64,000 nucleotides of DNA from Paenibacillus cremeus. GTDB lineage: Bacteria > Bacillota > Bacilli > Paenibacillales > NBRC-103111. Numbering within the stretch: the stretch's first letter is position 1; the number at the start of each line of letters is the position of its first letter. Below the pieces are notes generated by a model. The model had not been told where the DNA came from. It saw only the letters and a list, made by a program, of their open reading frames with translations, and ran no database searches. The translations under genes were made by a program, and so were the position numbers. Below are positions 42,120 through 50,296 of the stretch, piece by piece. The stretch covers positions 1-64,000 of the forward strand of contig NZ_VNJI01000027.1 of NCBI RefSeq assembly GCF_007786445.1. The letters are read 5' to 3'.

Positions 42120-43424
42120 TTATACCGTTGCCGGTACGCTGTCCTTTACTTGAAGCACCTCGTCGAGCGTGATCGGACGGTTTTCCTTCACGGAACGCCA
42201 TACCGCTTCACCGGTTCCGATCGAGTACGCGCCGTCGCGGCTGCCGGACAAAATATCGTAAGTGCGGTTCGGATCCGCACCGAGGAACAGATCCTCGAGC
42301 AATACCGGGTCGCCGCCGCCATGGCCGCCTTCGCGGTGAACGACGTGAATCGTTTCCTTGGAGCCGAACAATGGGAAGTAGTCGATCGTTTGCACCGGTG
42401 TAGGGAATGGAACACGGTTCGGAATGTGGTACTCGACCGTCTCGATCCGTCCTTTTGTACCGTTGATCGCCAAGCGATAGCCTTCGTAAGGAACGGAGAA
42501 ATTCACCGAGTAGCTGAGCAGCGCGCCGCCGTCATAGCGAACCGTTGCCGTGTACGTGTCCTCAATGTTGATCTCCGAATCGAAAATACAGGCATCCGGA
42601 CGGTAAGTCGAATAAGCGGCTTTCTCGGTTTGAACGGTGCCCAGATGGTCGTCCTTTACGCTCATCGTCTTGCTGCGGGTATTCCAGCGAGCGTCGTAAG
42701 CACAGTCGCGACGCACCTCACAGGTGCTGCAATGGCGTCCATCCACCTTCTCCGGATTGAGCTCACCCTCAGGGCCGTAGTAATTCAAGGCGCCAAATGC
42801 GAACACGTCCACCGGCGTTTGATCGATCCACCAGTTCACCAGGTCAAAGTGATGCGAGCTTTTATGAATGGACAAGCCGCCGGAATTTTCGCGTATACGA
42901 TTCCAACGTTTGAAATAGCTTGCACCATGGTAAGTATCAATGTACCAGTTCAAATCGACGGAGGTCACGCGGCCAATTTTCCCTTCGAGAACCATTTCTT
43001 TAATTTTGGTATGAATTGGGGAATAGCGGTAGTTAAACGTTACAATCACTTTCCCTTTGCTCTTCGCTTCAGCGTCCATAATTTTGCGGGCATCTGAGCC
43101 GGTCGTCGCCATCGGCTTTTCCGTCATGACGTCCAGATCGTGCTCCAGTGCCTTGATAATGTAAGGGGCATGCGTATCGTCGCGGCCTGTAACGATGATG
43201 ACATCCGGCTTCGTTTCGCTGACCATTTGGGCGAAGTCGTCTGGACCGTACTCTTTTACATCCGCCAATTCAGGATATTTGCTCTTGCACACTTCCTGGC
43301 GTCTTGGGTCGATATCCAGAAGGCCCACCAGCTCAGCGTGAGCCGAAAACGTTTTCAGCATGGGGCCGATAAACATCCCGATTGCCCGGTTGCTAACTCC
43401 ACATACTGCATATCTTTTTTTCAT
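42120..43424 (-). CDS. Gfo/Idh/MocA family oxidoreductase 4 (long form)
   Basis: A 434-residue member, about 90 residues longer than its three relatives upstream. Rossmann start VCGVSNRAIGMFIGPML, then VMTEKPMATTGSDARKIM near 100 (EKP motif) and LSIHKSSHHFDLVNWW near 185 (catalytic-region Asp/His). An insert near 225-240 holds HCSTCEVRRDC, three cysteines and a histidine that may bind metal. Near 360 the segment GGHGGGDPVLLEDL recalls the glycine-histidine loop of NAD-dependent glycosidases of the GH109 kind. ATG at 43424 follows AGGGG; the longer upstream frame has no family sequence. It is convergent with the sulfatase gene. Oxidoreductase or redox-type glycosidase; not decided. Confidence 0.87.
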   Translation of the reverse strand: MKKRYAVCGVSNRAIGMFIGPMLKTFSAHAELVGLLDIDPRRQEVCKSKYPELADVKEYGPDDFAQMVSETKPDVIIVTGRDDTHAPYIIKALEHDLDVMTEKPMATTGSDARKIMDAEAKSKGKVIVTFNYRYSPIHTKIKEMVLEGKIGRVTSVDLNWYIDTYHGASYFKRWNRIRENSGGLSIHKSSHHFDLVNWWIDQTPVDVFAFGALNYYGPEGELNPEKVDGRHCSTCEVRRDCAYDARWNTRSKTMSVKDDHLGTVQTEKAAYSTYRPDACIFDSEINIEDTYTATVRYDGGALLSYSVNFSVPYEGYRLAINGTKGRIETVEYHIPNRVPFPTPVQTIDYFPLFGSKETIHVVHREGGHGGGDPVLLEDLFLGADPNRTYDILSGSRDGAYSIGTGEAVWRSVKENRPITLDEVLQVKDSVPATV

Positions 43425-43584
43425 CGTTGTTATACCCCTATTCTGCTTCTCGAAGCAATTTGTAGTCCAACCTCCTTCTATTGTAGAGCACAAGATGCGA
43501 TAAATCTGTACACATCCATGCCGCATTTCAGATGAAATTGCGTTTTTTTGTCACCGTATGTAATTTAGTAGTACAACTTCATGC

Positions 43585-43619
43585 AAAAAGCCCCAACCTT
43601 TCATGATGAAAGAGGGGCT
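43585..43619 (-). terminator. terminator of the ligase-like gene
   Basis: Arms AGCCCC and GGGGCT with an inner CTTTCATCATGAAAG hairpin, followed by TTTTTG on the minus strand. Confidence 0.75.
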
Positions 43620-43639
43620 CGTACATTTGCTATTAATTC

Positions 43640-44263
43640 CTATCCGTTTGCCGCGACGTCTACATCATATTGCCCATACTGCTCGTTTAACACCTGCAGC
43701 CATTCCTTGGAGTGACGCGGAGTGTAGACGCTGGTCTTGCGTTTGGCGATCATGCCCTTCATGGACCGCTCTTGAACTTCCTTCCACAGCTCGTCGCCGC
43801 AGCCATCCAGCTGAGGGACGATGCGGATCACCGATTCCTCGGACTCGAGCACCGACTCCAAGATGGATCGCCGCTTCAGCAGCGGGAGGTTCCGGAGATC
43901 CCGGCCATTATAAAATAAAATATCCCACACCATATACGTCACGGGACGATGTCTAGAGCTGGTTGCGATGCTTTTTTTATTATGAAGCTGCAGCCGTCGT
44001 TTTATCCACGCCGCATCCATTTCCCCCGACTCGGGATGGAAATAGCAGACTTCCCCGTCCAGCACCACGTCCCCCTTAATTCCAAGCGTATGTAATTCCG
44101 GATATTGCCGCGTGCATTCGACCTTCTGTCTTGTCCACAGACGGGTCTCCACGCCTTGCTTTTTTAAAATCAGTCGATGTCCTTCGAACATCGGCTCAAA
44201 TACATATGAGTCATCCGAAAACGGCTGCTCCGCCATTTCCGGCAGCATTAGTGCATTCAACAT
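43640..44263 (-). CDS. ATP-dependent DNA ligase-like protein lacking the catalytic lysine
   Basis: A 207-residue protein that aligns with the nucleotidyltransferase domain of small bacterial/phage ATP-dependent ligases (LigB/YoqV type). Recognisable parts are FEPMFEGHRLILKK, TRQYPELHTLG, VLDGEVCYFHP, VWDILFYNGRDLRNLPLLKR (motif IIIa region), EGMIAKRK-like KGMIAKRKTSVYTPRHSKEW (motif IV/V). Motif I should be KxDG, but residues 25-28 read Met-Phe-Glu-Gly, so the lysine that carries AMP is missing. The C-terminal OB domain (about 60 residues) is also absent. As seen it should not ligate DNA. It may be a decaying gene or a binding-only derivative. Family assignment is firm, function is not. Confidence 0.8.
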   Translation of the reverse strand: MLNALMLPEMAEQPFSDDSYVFEPMFEGHRLILKKQGVETRLWTRQKVECTRQYPELHTLGIKGDVVLDGEVCYFHPESGEMDAAWIKRRLQLHNKKSIATSSRHRPVTYMVWDILFYNGRDLRNLPLLKRRSILESVLESEESVIRIVPQLDGCGDELWKEVQERSMKGMIAKRKTSVYTPRHSKEWLQVLNEQYGQYDVDVAANG

Positions 44264-44383
44264 AACCCCTCACCCCAGATCATTGTACCATGGGAAGTAT
44301 GCGTGAATAATCAGGAAATTGGTGGGGAATGATACACATAAATTGGCAGCCACTTGAGTGCCAAACCCAAGGAGGTTCATTCC

Positions 44384-44641
44384 ATGATCCAAGGTCAAGG
44401 TCAAGCACAGAGTCAATCCCGCAGCAGCAATCAGCTGTTAGTACAGCAAGCATCCCAGGCGCTGCAGCAGCTTAAGTACGAGGTGGCGCAAGAGTTAGGG
44501 ATTCAAATTCCGCAGGACGGCTACTACGGCTACATGGCGACACGTGATACCGGAGCCATTGGGGGCAACATGGTACGCCGCCTCGTTCAAATCGCGGAGC
44601 AGCAGCTCTCCGGCAGCATGAATATGAATAATCGCTACTAA
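44384..44641 (+). CDS. alpha/beta-type small acid-soluble spore protein
   Basis: An 85-residue DNA-binding protein of dormant spores. The Gln/Ser-rich head is followed by the two family blocks, KYEVAQELGI (about 39-48, with the GPR protease site region) and GGNMVRRLVQIAEQQLSG (about 63-80). It coats spore DNA, shifting it toward A-form and protecting it from UV. ATG at 44384 follows AAGGAGG; an earlier in-frame start at 44354 has no site. It is monocistronic, ends in a strong hairpin, and would be read by sigma-G in the forespore. It shows that the host forms endospores. Confidence 0.93.
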   Translation: MIQGQGQAQSQSRSSNQLLVQQASQALQQLKYEVAQELGIQIPQDGYYGYMATRDTGAIGGNMVRRLVQIAEQQLSGSMNMNNRY

Positions 44642-44657
44642 ACTTATGCGATGAAAA

Positions 44658-44708
44658 AAGGAACCCTTGCCGCGACGTACACACACAGCGAGGGTTCCTT
44701 CGTTTTTT
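44658..44708. terminator. shared bidirectional terminator
   Basis: Arms AAGGAACCCT and AGGGTTCCTT with about 22 nt between them, flanked by A on one side and CGTTTTTTC on the other. It serves the spore protein gene (plus) and the ABC exporter operon (minus). Confidence 0.8.
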
Positions 44709-44714
44709 CGGCAA

Positions 44715-46571
44715 TCAACCAACACGCTTAAACTGACTGCTGTACAGCTCGTAGTAGAACCCTTTTTGCTCCAGGAGCTCCAGGTGGGTCCCCTTCTCGA
44801 TGATTTCGCCGCCATTGATCACGAGGATCATATCGGCTTCGCGGATCGTGCTAAGCCTGTGGGCGATGACGAAGCTGGTTCGTCCCTTCATCAGATGATT
44901 CATCGCTTCCTGGATGTGCATCTCGGTTCGCGTATCGATGCTGCTGGTGGCCTCATCAAGGATGAGGATTGCCGGATCGGCTAGAATGGCTCTAGCGATT
45001 GTGAGCAGCTGGCGCTGGCCGTGGCTCAAGTTGCCGCCTTCCGCCGTCAGCACCGTGTCGTACCCGTGCGGAAGCTTCGTAATGAAGCTATCGGCATTCG
45101 CCAGCCTGGCGGCCGCCTCCACTTCGGCATCGGTCGCGTCCAGCTTGCCGTAGCGAATATTTTCCCGGATCGTATCGGAAAATACGTAAGCATCCTGCAG
45201 CACGATCCCCAGCTTGGTGCGCAGTCCGTCTTTATCCAGCCCGCGAATGTTCTCGCCGTCGATGCTGATGCGTCCCTGGTCGATGTCATAGAATCGAGTG
45301 AGCAGGTTGACGATCGTCGTTTTCCCCGCTCCGGTAGGCCCAACTAAAGCAATCGTATTGCCGGGCTTTGCGGTGAAAGACAAATTTTTGATGACCGGAG
45401 TCCCCTCTTTGTAACCGAACGAGACGTCTTGGAAAAGCACCTGCCCCTCTACCCGCTCCGGTGTTTTCAAGGCTCCTTCTTCGTCGTACTCCGTTTCCGT
45501 ATCCATAATCTCAAACATCCGCTCCGCCCCGGCGATAGCTGTCTGGATCGCGTTGAACTGGTTCGCCAGCTCGTTGATCGGACGACCGAACTGCCGCGAA
45601 TAGTTCAAAAAGCTGACGACCATCCCGATCGTCGTCATGCCGGACAAGGCCATCCATCCGCCTCCGCACGCAATGATCGCAAAGCCAATGTTATTCATAA
45701 CGTTCATCACAGGGCCCATCAGCCCGGTAAAAATTTGCGCCTTCGTCCCATAGGCTCGCAGCTTGAGGTTGATCTCACTGAACTCGGACATCGCCCGCGC
45801 TTCGCGGCAGAAGGTTGTAAGCACCTTTTGGCCCGAAATCGTTTCTTCAATAAATCCGTTCAATTCTCCGAGCTGCTTCTGCTGACCGCTAATGTAGCTT
45901 CGGGTGCCCGCGGCAATTTTGCCGGTAACGAACATGATCAAAGGAATCATAATTACGCTAAGCAGCGTCAGCCATACACTCAAGCTCAGCATGATCACAA
46001 TGGAACCGATCAGCGTCAGGGCACTGGAGAAAAACTGGGTAATGCTCTGATTCAGCGAAGCGGAGACATTCTCGATGTCGTTCGTCGTGCGGCTCATGAG
46101 CTCCCCATGCGTCTTGGTATCAAAAAAACGCAGCGGAAGCCTCTGCAGCTTGGCAAACATGTCGTTTCGCATTACCCATACGGTTCGTTGGGAAATTTTG
46201 GACATGAGATAGGTTTGCATCCAGGTCGTGACCGCGCCGAACACATAAACGCAGCATAACGCAATACACAGCCACAACAGCCCGTTAACATCCTTCGCAA
46301 TAATGTAGCGATCGATCGCCGTTCCGATCAGATACGGTCCAGCTAGACCCAGTACCGAATTCAATGCCGTTAAAAAGAAGACAGTGACTAGCCCTTTTCG
46401 TTGGAGGCTTAGATAGGCCCATAGGCGCTTTAGCGTTTCTTTGATGTTTTTGGCGCGCACCTTCGGCATGATCATTCGACCGGGCCCTCCCATCCCGGGA
46501 CCGAATCCTGGCCCTGGACCGGTTGGCAGGCTGGTCGCTGGACCGGCCTTAGCATGTCTGGCATCAGGCAT
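44715..46571 (-). CDS. ABC exporter half-transporter, second subunit
   Basis: A 618-residue fused membrane-ATPase protein. A Gly/Pro-rich N-terminal tail of about 40 residues precedes six transmembrane helices (about 55-340). The ATPase domain has Walker A GPTGAGKTT near 403, signature LSHGQRQ near 506, Walker B ILILDEATSS near 529 and switch His in VIAHRLST. It pairs with the product of the overlapping upstream gene (8-bp overlap) as a heterodimeric exporter of the YheI/YheH or BmrC/BmrD kind. ATG at 46571 follows AAAGGAGG. A MarR-type regulator heads the operon, suggesting drug-induced export. Confidence 0.92.
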   Translation of the reverse strand: MPDARHAKAGPATSLPTGPGPGFGPGMGGPGRMIMPKVRAKNIKETLKRLWAYLSLQRKGLVTVFFLTALNSVLGLAGPYLIGTAIDRYIIAKDVNGLLWLCIALCCVYVFGAVTTWMQTYLMSKISQRTVWVMRNDMFAKLQRLPLRFFDTKTHGELMSRTTNDIENVSASLNQSITQFFSSALTLIGSIVIMLSLSVWLTLLSVIMIPLIMFVTGKIAAGTRSYISGQQKQLGELNGFIEETISGQKVLTTFCREARAMSEFSEINLKLRAYGTKAQIFTGLMGPVMNVMNNIGFAIIACGGGWMALSGMTTIGMVVSFLNYSRQFGRPINELANQFNAIQTAIAGAERMFEIMDTETEYDEEGALKTPERVEGQVLFQDVSFGYKEGTPVIKNLSFTAKPGNTIALVGPTGAGKTTIVNLLTRFYDIDQGRISIDGENIRGLDKDGLRTKLGIVLQDAYVFSDTIRENIRYGKLDATDAEVEAAARLANADSFITKLPHGYDTVLTAEGGNLSHGQRQLLTIARAILADPAILILDEATSSIDTRTEMHIQEAMNHLMKGRTSFVIAHRLSTIREADMILVINGGEIIEKGTHLELLEQKGFYYELYSSQFKRVG

Positions 46572-48300
46572 GGAGAACATCCTCCTTTCCTAGCTGGGAT
46601 CTGTAAATTTCCTGGTAAACACGGCTGTTCTGCATCAATTCCGCATGCGTGCCCTCGGCTACGATGACGCCTTCGTCCAGGACTAGAATTTTGTCCGCCT
46701 CCACCACAGAGGAAATCCGCTGGGCGATGATCAGGCTGGTGCTTCGGCGCGTTTGCATTTTCAGAGCCTTCTGGATTCTCGATTCCGTCCCCATATCCAC
46801 GGCACTCGTGCTGTCGTCCAAAATTAGGATCGCCGGATGAATCAGCAGCGCTCTAGCGATGGATAACCGCTGCTTTTGGCCGCCAGACAGGTTCACGCCA
46901 CGTTGACCAATCTTCGTATCATACCCTTCAGGAAATCCCATGATAAAATCATGCGCCTGCGCCGCCCTAGCCGCTTGCTCTACTTCCTCCGGCGTCGCAT
47001 CAGGCTTTCCGAACCGGATATTATCCCGAATCGTCCCGCTGAACAAAATCGCCTCCTGCATCACCATGCCGATCCTGCTTCTCAGGCTGTGCAGATCTAA
47101 TTCTTTTACATCGACCCCGTCGATCCGAACGGTTCCCTTCGTCGCCTCGTACAGCCTTGGGAGCAATCCGACCAGTGAGGACTTGCCGGAGCCGGTGGCT
47201 CCAAGAATCGCTACCGTCTGACCGGGCTCAGCAGTGAAGCTGACATTGCGAAGCACCCATTCCTCGTGATCATAGGCAAAGGATACGTTGTCAAACACAA
47301 TGCGGCTGGCCTGCATGGTGGAAGGGCTGATGGCATGAGCGCTATTTTCGATGCCCGGTGCGGTGTCGAGTACCTCTTGAATCCGGTCGGACGATACTTT
47401 AGCGCGGGAGATGTTCATCATCATCATGCCGACCATGAGCATCGAAGCGAGCATCTGGGTCACGTAGTTTATAAAAGCAGCCAGATCGCCAATCGGCATC
47501 GAATAATTCCACACCCGCAGCCCTCCGAACCACAGCACGGCAACAATACTCGTATTTAACAGAAAAAACATGATCGGCATCATCGTCGCCATCACAATGT
47601 TGGCTTTGGTTGAAATATCCCTAAACTCCTCATTCGCACGGCCAAAGCGCTGGTTCTCATAATCGGCCCGGACGAACGCTTTGACGACGCGGATGCCGGA
47701 GAAATTTTCTTGAAGCACCGTATTCACGCGGTCCAATTTCTGCTGCACGATGGAAAACAGCGGGAAGCCTTTGCGAATGACGACAAACAGCACGCCAAAC
47801 AAAATCGGCGTAGCTACGACCAGGATCAAGGCCAGCTGGTAGCTGATCGTAAAGGCCATAATCAAGCTCCCAATGGTCAGCAGCGGGGCTCGAACCATGA
47901 AACGGAGCAGCATCTGCACGAACGTCTGAGCCTGCGTGACATCATTCGTCAGCCGGGTGATCAGGGAGCCGGTATGAAATTGATCCAGCTTTTGAAAGGA
48001 AAGCGATTGAATTTGATGAAACAGATCCTTCCGGACATCCGCACCAAAGTACTGAGAGGCAAAGCTGGAAAAAATCGTACAGCCCACGCCACCGATCAGA
48101 CCGATCAGCGCTATGCCGGCCATAAGCAGGCCTGTTTTTTGGATGTGCGCCAAATCGCCGGTGAGCACCCCCTGGTCTACAATGCTGGCCATGAGCTTAG
48201 GCTGCAGCAGGTCCATATAGACCTCGAGAAGCATCAATAAGGGGGCCATGAGCGTGGCTTTCCAGTAGGGCTTCAAATATCGGGATAATAGCTTAAACAT
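46564..48300 (-). CDS. ABC exporter half-transporter, first subunit
   Basis: A 578-residue half-transporter: six helices in about 15-310, then Walker A GATGSGKSS near 367, signature LSGGQKQR near 471, Walker B ILILDDSTSA near 493 and VIAQRISS as switch region. Walker B ends in Asp-Asp instead of Asp-Glu, so its site is likely the degenerate, non-hydrolysing one, as in heterodimeric exporters. ATG at 48300 lies 15 nt after the marR-type gene. It works with the 44715 product. Confidence 0.92.
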   Translation of the reverse strand: MFKLLSRYLKPYWKATLMAPLLMLLEVYMDLLQPKLMASIVDQGVLTGDLAHIQKTGLLMAGIALIGLIGGVGCTIFSSFASQYFGADVRKDLFHQIQSLSFQKLDQFHTGSLITRLTNDVTQAQTFVQMLLRFMVRAPLLTIGSLIMAFTISYQLALILVVATPILFGVLFVVIRKGFPLFSIVQQKLDRVNTVLQENFSGIRVVKAFVRADYENQRFGRANEEFRDISTKANIVMATMMPIMFFLLNTSIVAVLWFGGLRVWNYSMPIGDLAAFINYVTQMLASMLMVGMMMMNISRAKVSSDRIQEVLDTAPGIENSAHAISPSTMQASRIVFDNVSFAYDHEEWVLRNVSFTAEPGQTVAILGATGSGKSSLVGLLPRLYEATKGTVRIDGVDVKELDLHSLRSRIGMVMQEAILFSGTIRDNIRFGKPDATPEEVEQAARAAQAHDFIMGFPEGYDTKIGQRGVNLSGGQKQRLSIARALLIHPAILILDDSTSAVDMGTESRIQKALKMQTRRSTSLIIAQRISSVVEADKILVLDEGVIVAEGTHAELMQNSRVYQEIYRSQLGKEDVLHA

Positions 48301-48315
48301 AGGTCACCTCTTTCA

Positions 48316-48768
48316 TTAGTCGACTAAATGTTTAAAGTCAGCATGGTTGAGATTATCGTACATTTGCAGCAGCAATCGGCGGAAAATAATTTTCTCCTCC
48401 GTCGTGAACATCGCAAAGCAGGTCTCTTCCATCAGCTGCATCGTTTCATTCACGCCCAGCAGTCCCTGGTGCCCCTTGGCGGTAATGTACACGCGGGATA
48501 TGCGCTGATCCGTCACGTCCGGCTTGCGCTCGACCAGTCCGGTCTTTTCCATCCGGCCCAGCATCACGGTTAACGTAGCCGGAGTAATCTGCATGGTCTC
48601 GGCCAGCTCCTTCTGGCTCTGCCCATCCCGTTCCGCGAGCGCCCGCAGCAGCGGCGGCTGTCCGGGGTACACGTCTTTGCCCGACAGCAAGGAATGCACC
48701 GTATTGCTATGCAGCTTCGCCACCTTATGAAAAAGCAGCTCCAGCGATTGAATGTGTTGAATCCCCAT
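48316..48768 (-). CDS. MarR family transcriptional regulator
   Basis: A 150-residue winged-helix dimer. Helix-turn-helix QKELAETMQITPATLTVMLG near 53-72 and the wing KPDVTDQRISRVYITAKG near 84-101 with the conserved DxR are present. It probably represses its own operon with the ABC exporter and releases DNA when a drug binds. ATG at 48768 follows GGAGGG. An inverted repeat that could be its operator lies just upstream at 48784-48799. Confidence 0.92.
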   Translation of the reverse strand: MGIQHIQSLELLFHKVAKLHSNTVHSLLSGKDVYPGQPPLLRALAERDGQSQKELAETMQITPATLTVMLGRMEKTGLVERKPDVTDQRISRVYITAKGHQGLLGVNETMQLMEETCFAMFTTEEKIIFRRLLLQMYDNLNHADFKHLVD

Positions 48769-48783
48769 GGGTCCCTCCATTTT

Positions 48784-48799
48784 AGTTAGTCAGCTAACT
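48784..48799. promoter_or_regulatory. putative MarR operator
   Basis: AGTTAG and CTAACT flank a 4-bp centre (TCAG), giving a 16-bp palindrome 16 nt upstream of the marR-type start. Fits the size of MarR family sites. Confidence 0.6.
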
Positions 48800-48843
48800 A
48801 TTAGTTTAATGTGGTTTACTGTGGCGAGTCAATGAAGAATAGC

Positions 48844-49743
48844 TTAATTCAAATGGCTGTTACGATATTGGATGGGGGTCACGCCCGTGATTTTTCTAAA
48901 AATTCGGCAGAAGTAGGGGAAATTAGGTATTCCGACGACCGAACCGATATGTTCTACCGATTTGGATTCCGTTTTTAATAGCCAGCAGGCCTGTCTTATT
49001 CTGCGTGCGATGACGTATTCGGTGATGCTGCCCCCGGTTTCGGCCCGGAACAAACGAGAGACATGGTGCTTGGACAGATGAAGCTCGCTGGCTAACTCGT
49101 TCAGATCAAAAGGCTCCGTATAATGCTCCTCTACCCAGTTCATGATTTTTTCAGCGTGGCTCTCAGGACGAGCAGTTCCGCTAAACCCGCCTTGATGCAA
49201 GGATTTTAAATAATCCAGCATGTTGAGGATCAGCATGGAGGCAACCTCAAGGTCCAAATCTTCCCCCGTTTCCGAAACCAAATCATCCATTCGTTCAAGA
49301 ATTCCTGTGACATAAGCGGTGCTGCGATCCATTCGGAATACCTGGTGTGATAGCTGCTCCTTCCACATCTGCTCAAAAAAACGATAGAGCGCGGGAAAGT
49401 TTTTCAGAAATGGCGCAAAGATGGCGGGTTCGAATTTTAACACCGTGCGCTCATAAGGACAATCAGCATGGATCTCAAATTGAATGCGGTGTAATTGAAA
49501 GGGCTGCAAAATTACGATGCACCCCGAGTTTAGACTATAAATTTTACGGTTTAGGGTCAGGCTCCCTTTCCCTTGATGGACAAACAAGATTTCAATGCCT
49601 TTATGATAATGGTAAAAATCGCGTGAGCGTTCTTCTAGGTCTATTTTATAACGAAGCTCTAAGCCCACTTTATTTAAAACATGAAATACTTCAATGCGTT
49701 TATCTTCCAATGTGGGTCCCCCCCCAACAAGTCTTAGGATCAT
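48844..49743 (-). CDS. AraC family transcriptional regulator
   Basis: A 299-residue soluble regulator: cupin sensor at about 40-110 (HYHKGIEILFVHQGKGSLTL, then IVILQPFQLHRIQFE) and AraC DNA-binding domain at about 195-299 (FDLNELASELHLSKHHVSRL; SVEHIGSVVGIPNFPYFCRI). The start is open. ATG at 49743 puts a run of eight G inside codons 6-9, while TTG at 49710 would use that G run as ribosome site. Change in run length would break the first but not the second. Divergent from the small gene at 49892. Ligand and targets unknown. Confidence 0.88.
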   Translation of the reverse strand: MILRLVGGGPTLEDKRIEVFHVLNKVGLELRYKIDLEERSRDFYHYHKGIEILFVHQGKGSLTLNRKIYSLNSGCIVILQPFQLHRIQFEIHADCPYERTVLKFEPAIFAPFLKNFPALYRFFEQMWKEQLSHQVFRMDRSTAYVTGILERMDDLVSETGEDLDLEVASMLILNMLDYLKSLHQGGFSGTARPESHAEKIMNWVEEHYTEPFDLNELASELHLSKHHVSRLFRAETGGSITEYVIARRIRQACWLLKTESKSVEHIGSVVGIPNFPYFCRIFRKITGVTPIQYRNSHLN

Positions 49744-49891
49744 TATATCAATTGAGTGCTATTTTTTAACAGAAGAATATCACTTTTGGGTTTAAAAACA
49801 GGCTATGATTACATTAGGGATCCAATCTAATGATACGATGTTGTGCTGAAACAGGCGGAGGGTAAAACCACTAGGGTTGGAGGCGGGTACA

Positions 49892-50233
49892 ATGACATTA
49901 GCTTTAGCCATTCTAAAAGAACAGGAATACTCCGAAGTATTAGATGGAATGAAGAATTTATTGAAGGAATGCTATCCCATTTCCGATGAAGAAGCGAAGA
50001 TGGTCCTAACTAAGGGAATTGAAACCTCAGAAGCGCTGCTGGTCGATTATGTTCCATATATAAACTCCATTGTTGAGACGATTAGCGGGATCAGGAGCAC
50101 ACTCGACAAACATATGAATCAAGCACAGCAGCAAGAAGGGCTCGATTCGAAAATGATCAATGAAGCTGCCGTATGGCATGCGTTCGAATGCATGAGGCAG
50201 TGTTATAAGAGCATGGCGAACGATTTTGTATAG
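49892..50233 (+). CDS. hypothetical helical protein, 113 residues
   Basis: A soluble acidic protein, mainly helical by eye: EYSEVLDGMKNLLKECYPIS, KGIETSEALLVDYVPYINSI, then a Gln-rich turn and EAAVWHAFECMRQCYKSMAN. Two cysteines lie near the C-terminus. I do not recognise the family. ATG at 49892 follows GGAGG with 9 nt spacing; earlier Met at 49877 overlaps that site. It is monocistronic and ends in a clear hairpin. Adjacency to the divergent AraC gene may be chance. Confidence 0.65.
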   Translation: MTLALAILKEQEYSEVLDGMKNLLKECYPISDEEAKMVLTKGIETSEALLVDYVPYINSIVETISGIRSTLDKHMNQAQQQEGLDSKMINEAAVWHAFECMRQCYKSMANDFV

Positions 50234-50240
50234 GGACTTA

Positions 50241-50286
50241 AAAAAACGTGCCGCATGGATGTCTGGATATCCATGGGCACGTTTTT
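50241..50286. terminator. bidirectional terminator
   Basis: A long hairpin, AAACGTGCC...GGCACGTTT with inner CATGGAT/ATCCATG, is flanked by A and T runs. It serves the small plus-strand gene and the GH4 operon on the minus strand. Confidence 0.85.
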
Positions 50287-50296
50287 CCTTTACTTC

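Noticed and set aside
43440-43500. Short leader peptide (about 10 codons) upstream of Gfo/Idh/MocA gene 4
   Set aside because: An AAGGAGG site is present, but start spacing is poor and there is no attenuator hairpin, so it cannot be supported.
44264-44383. Sigma-G promoter for the spore protein gene
   Set aside because: TGAATA is present, but no -10 of the CATnnTA type lies at proper distance.
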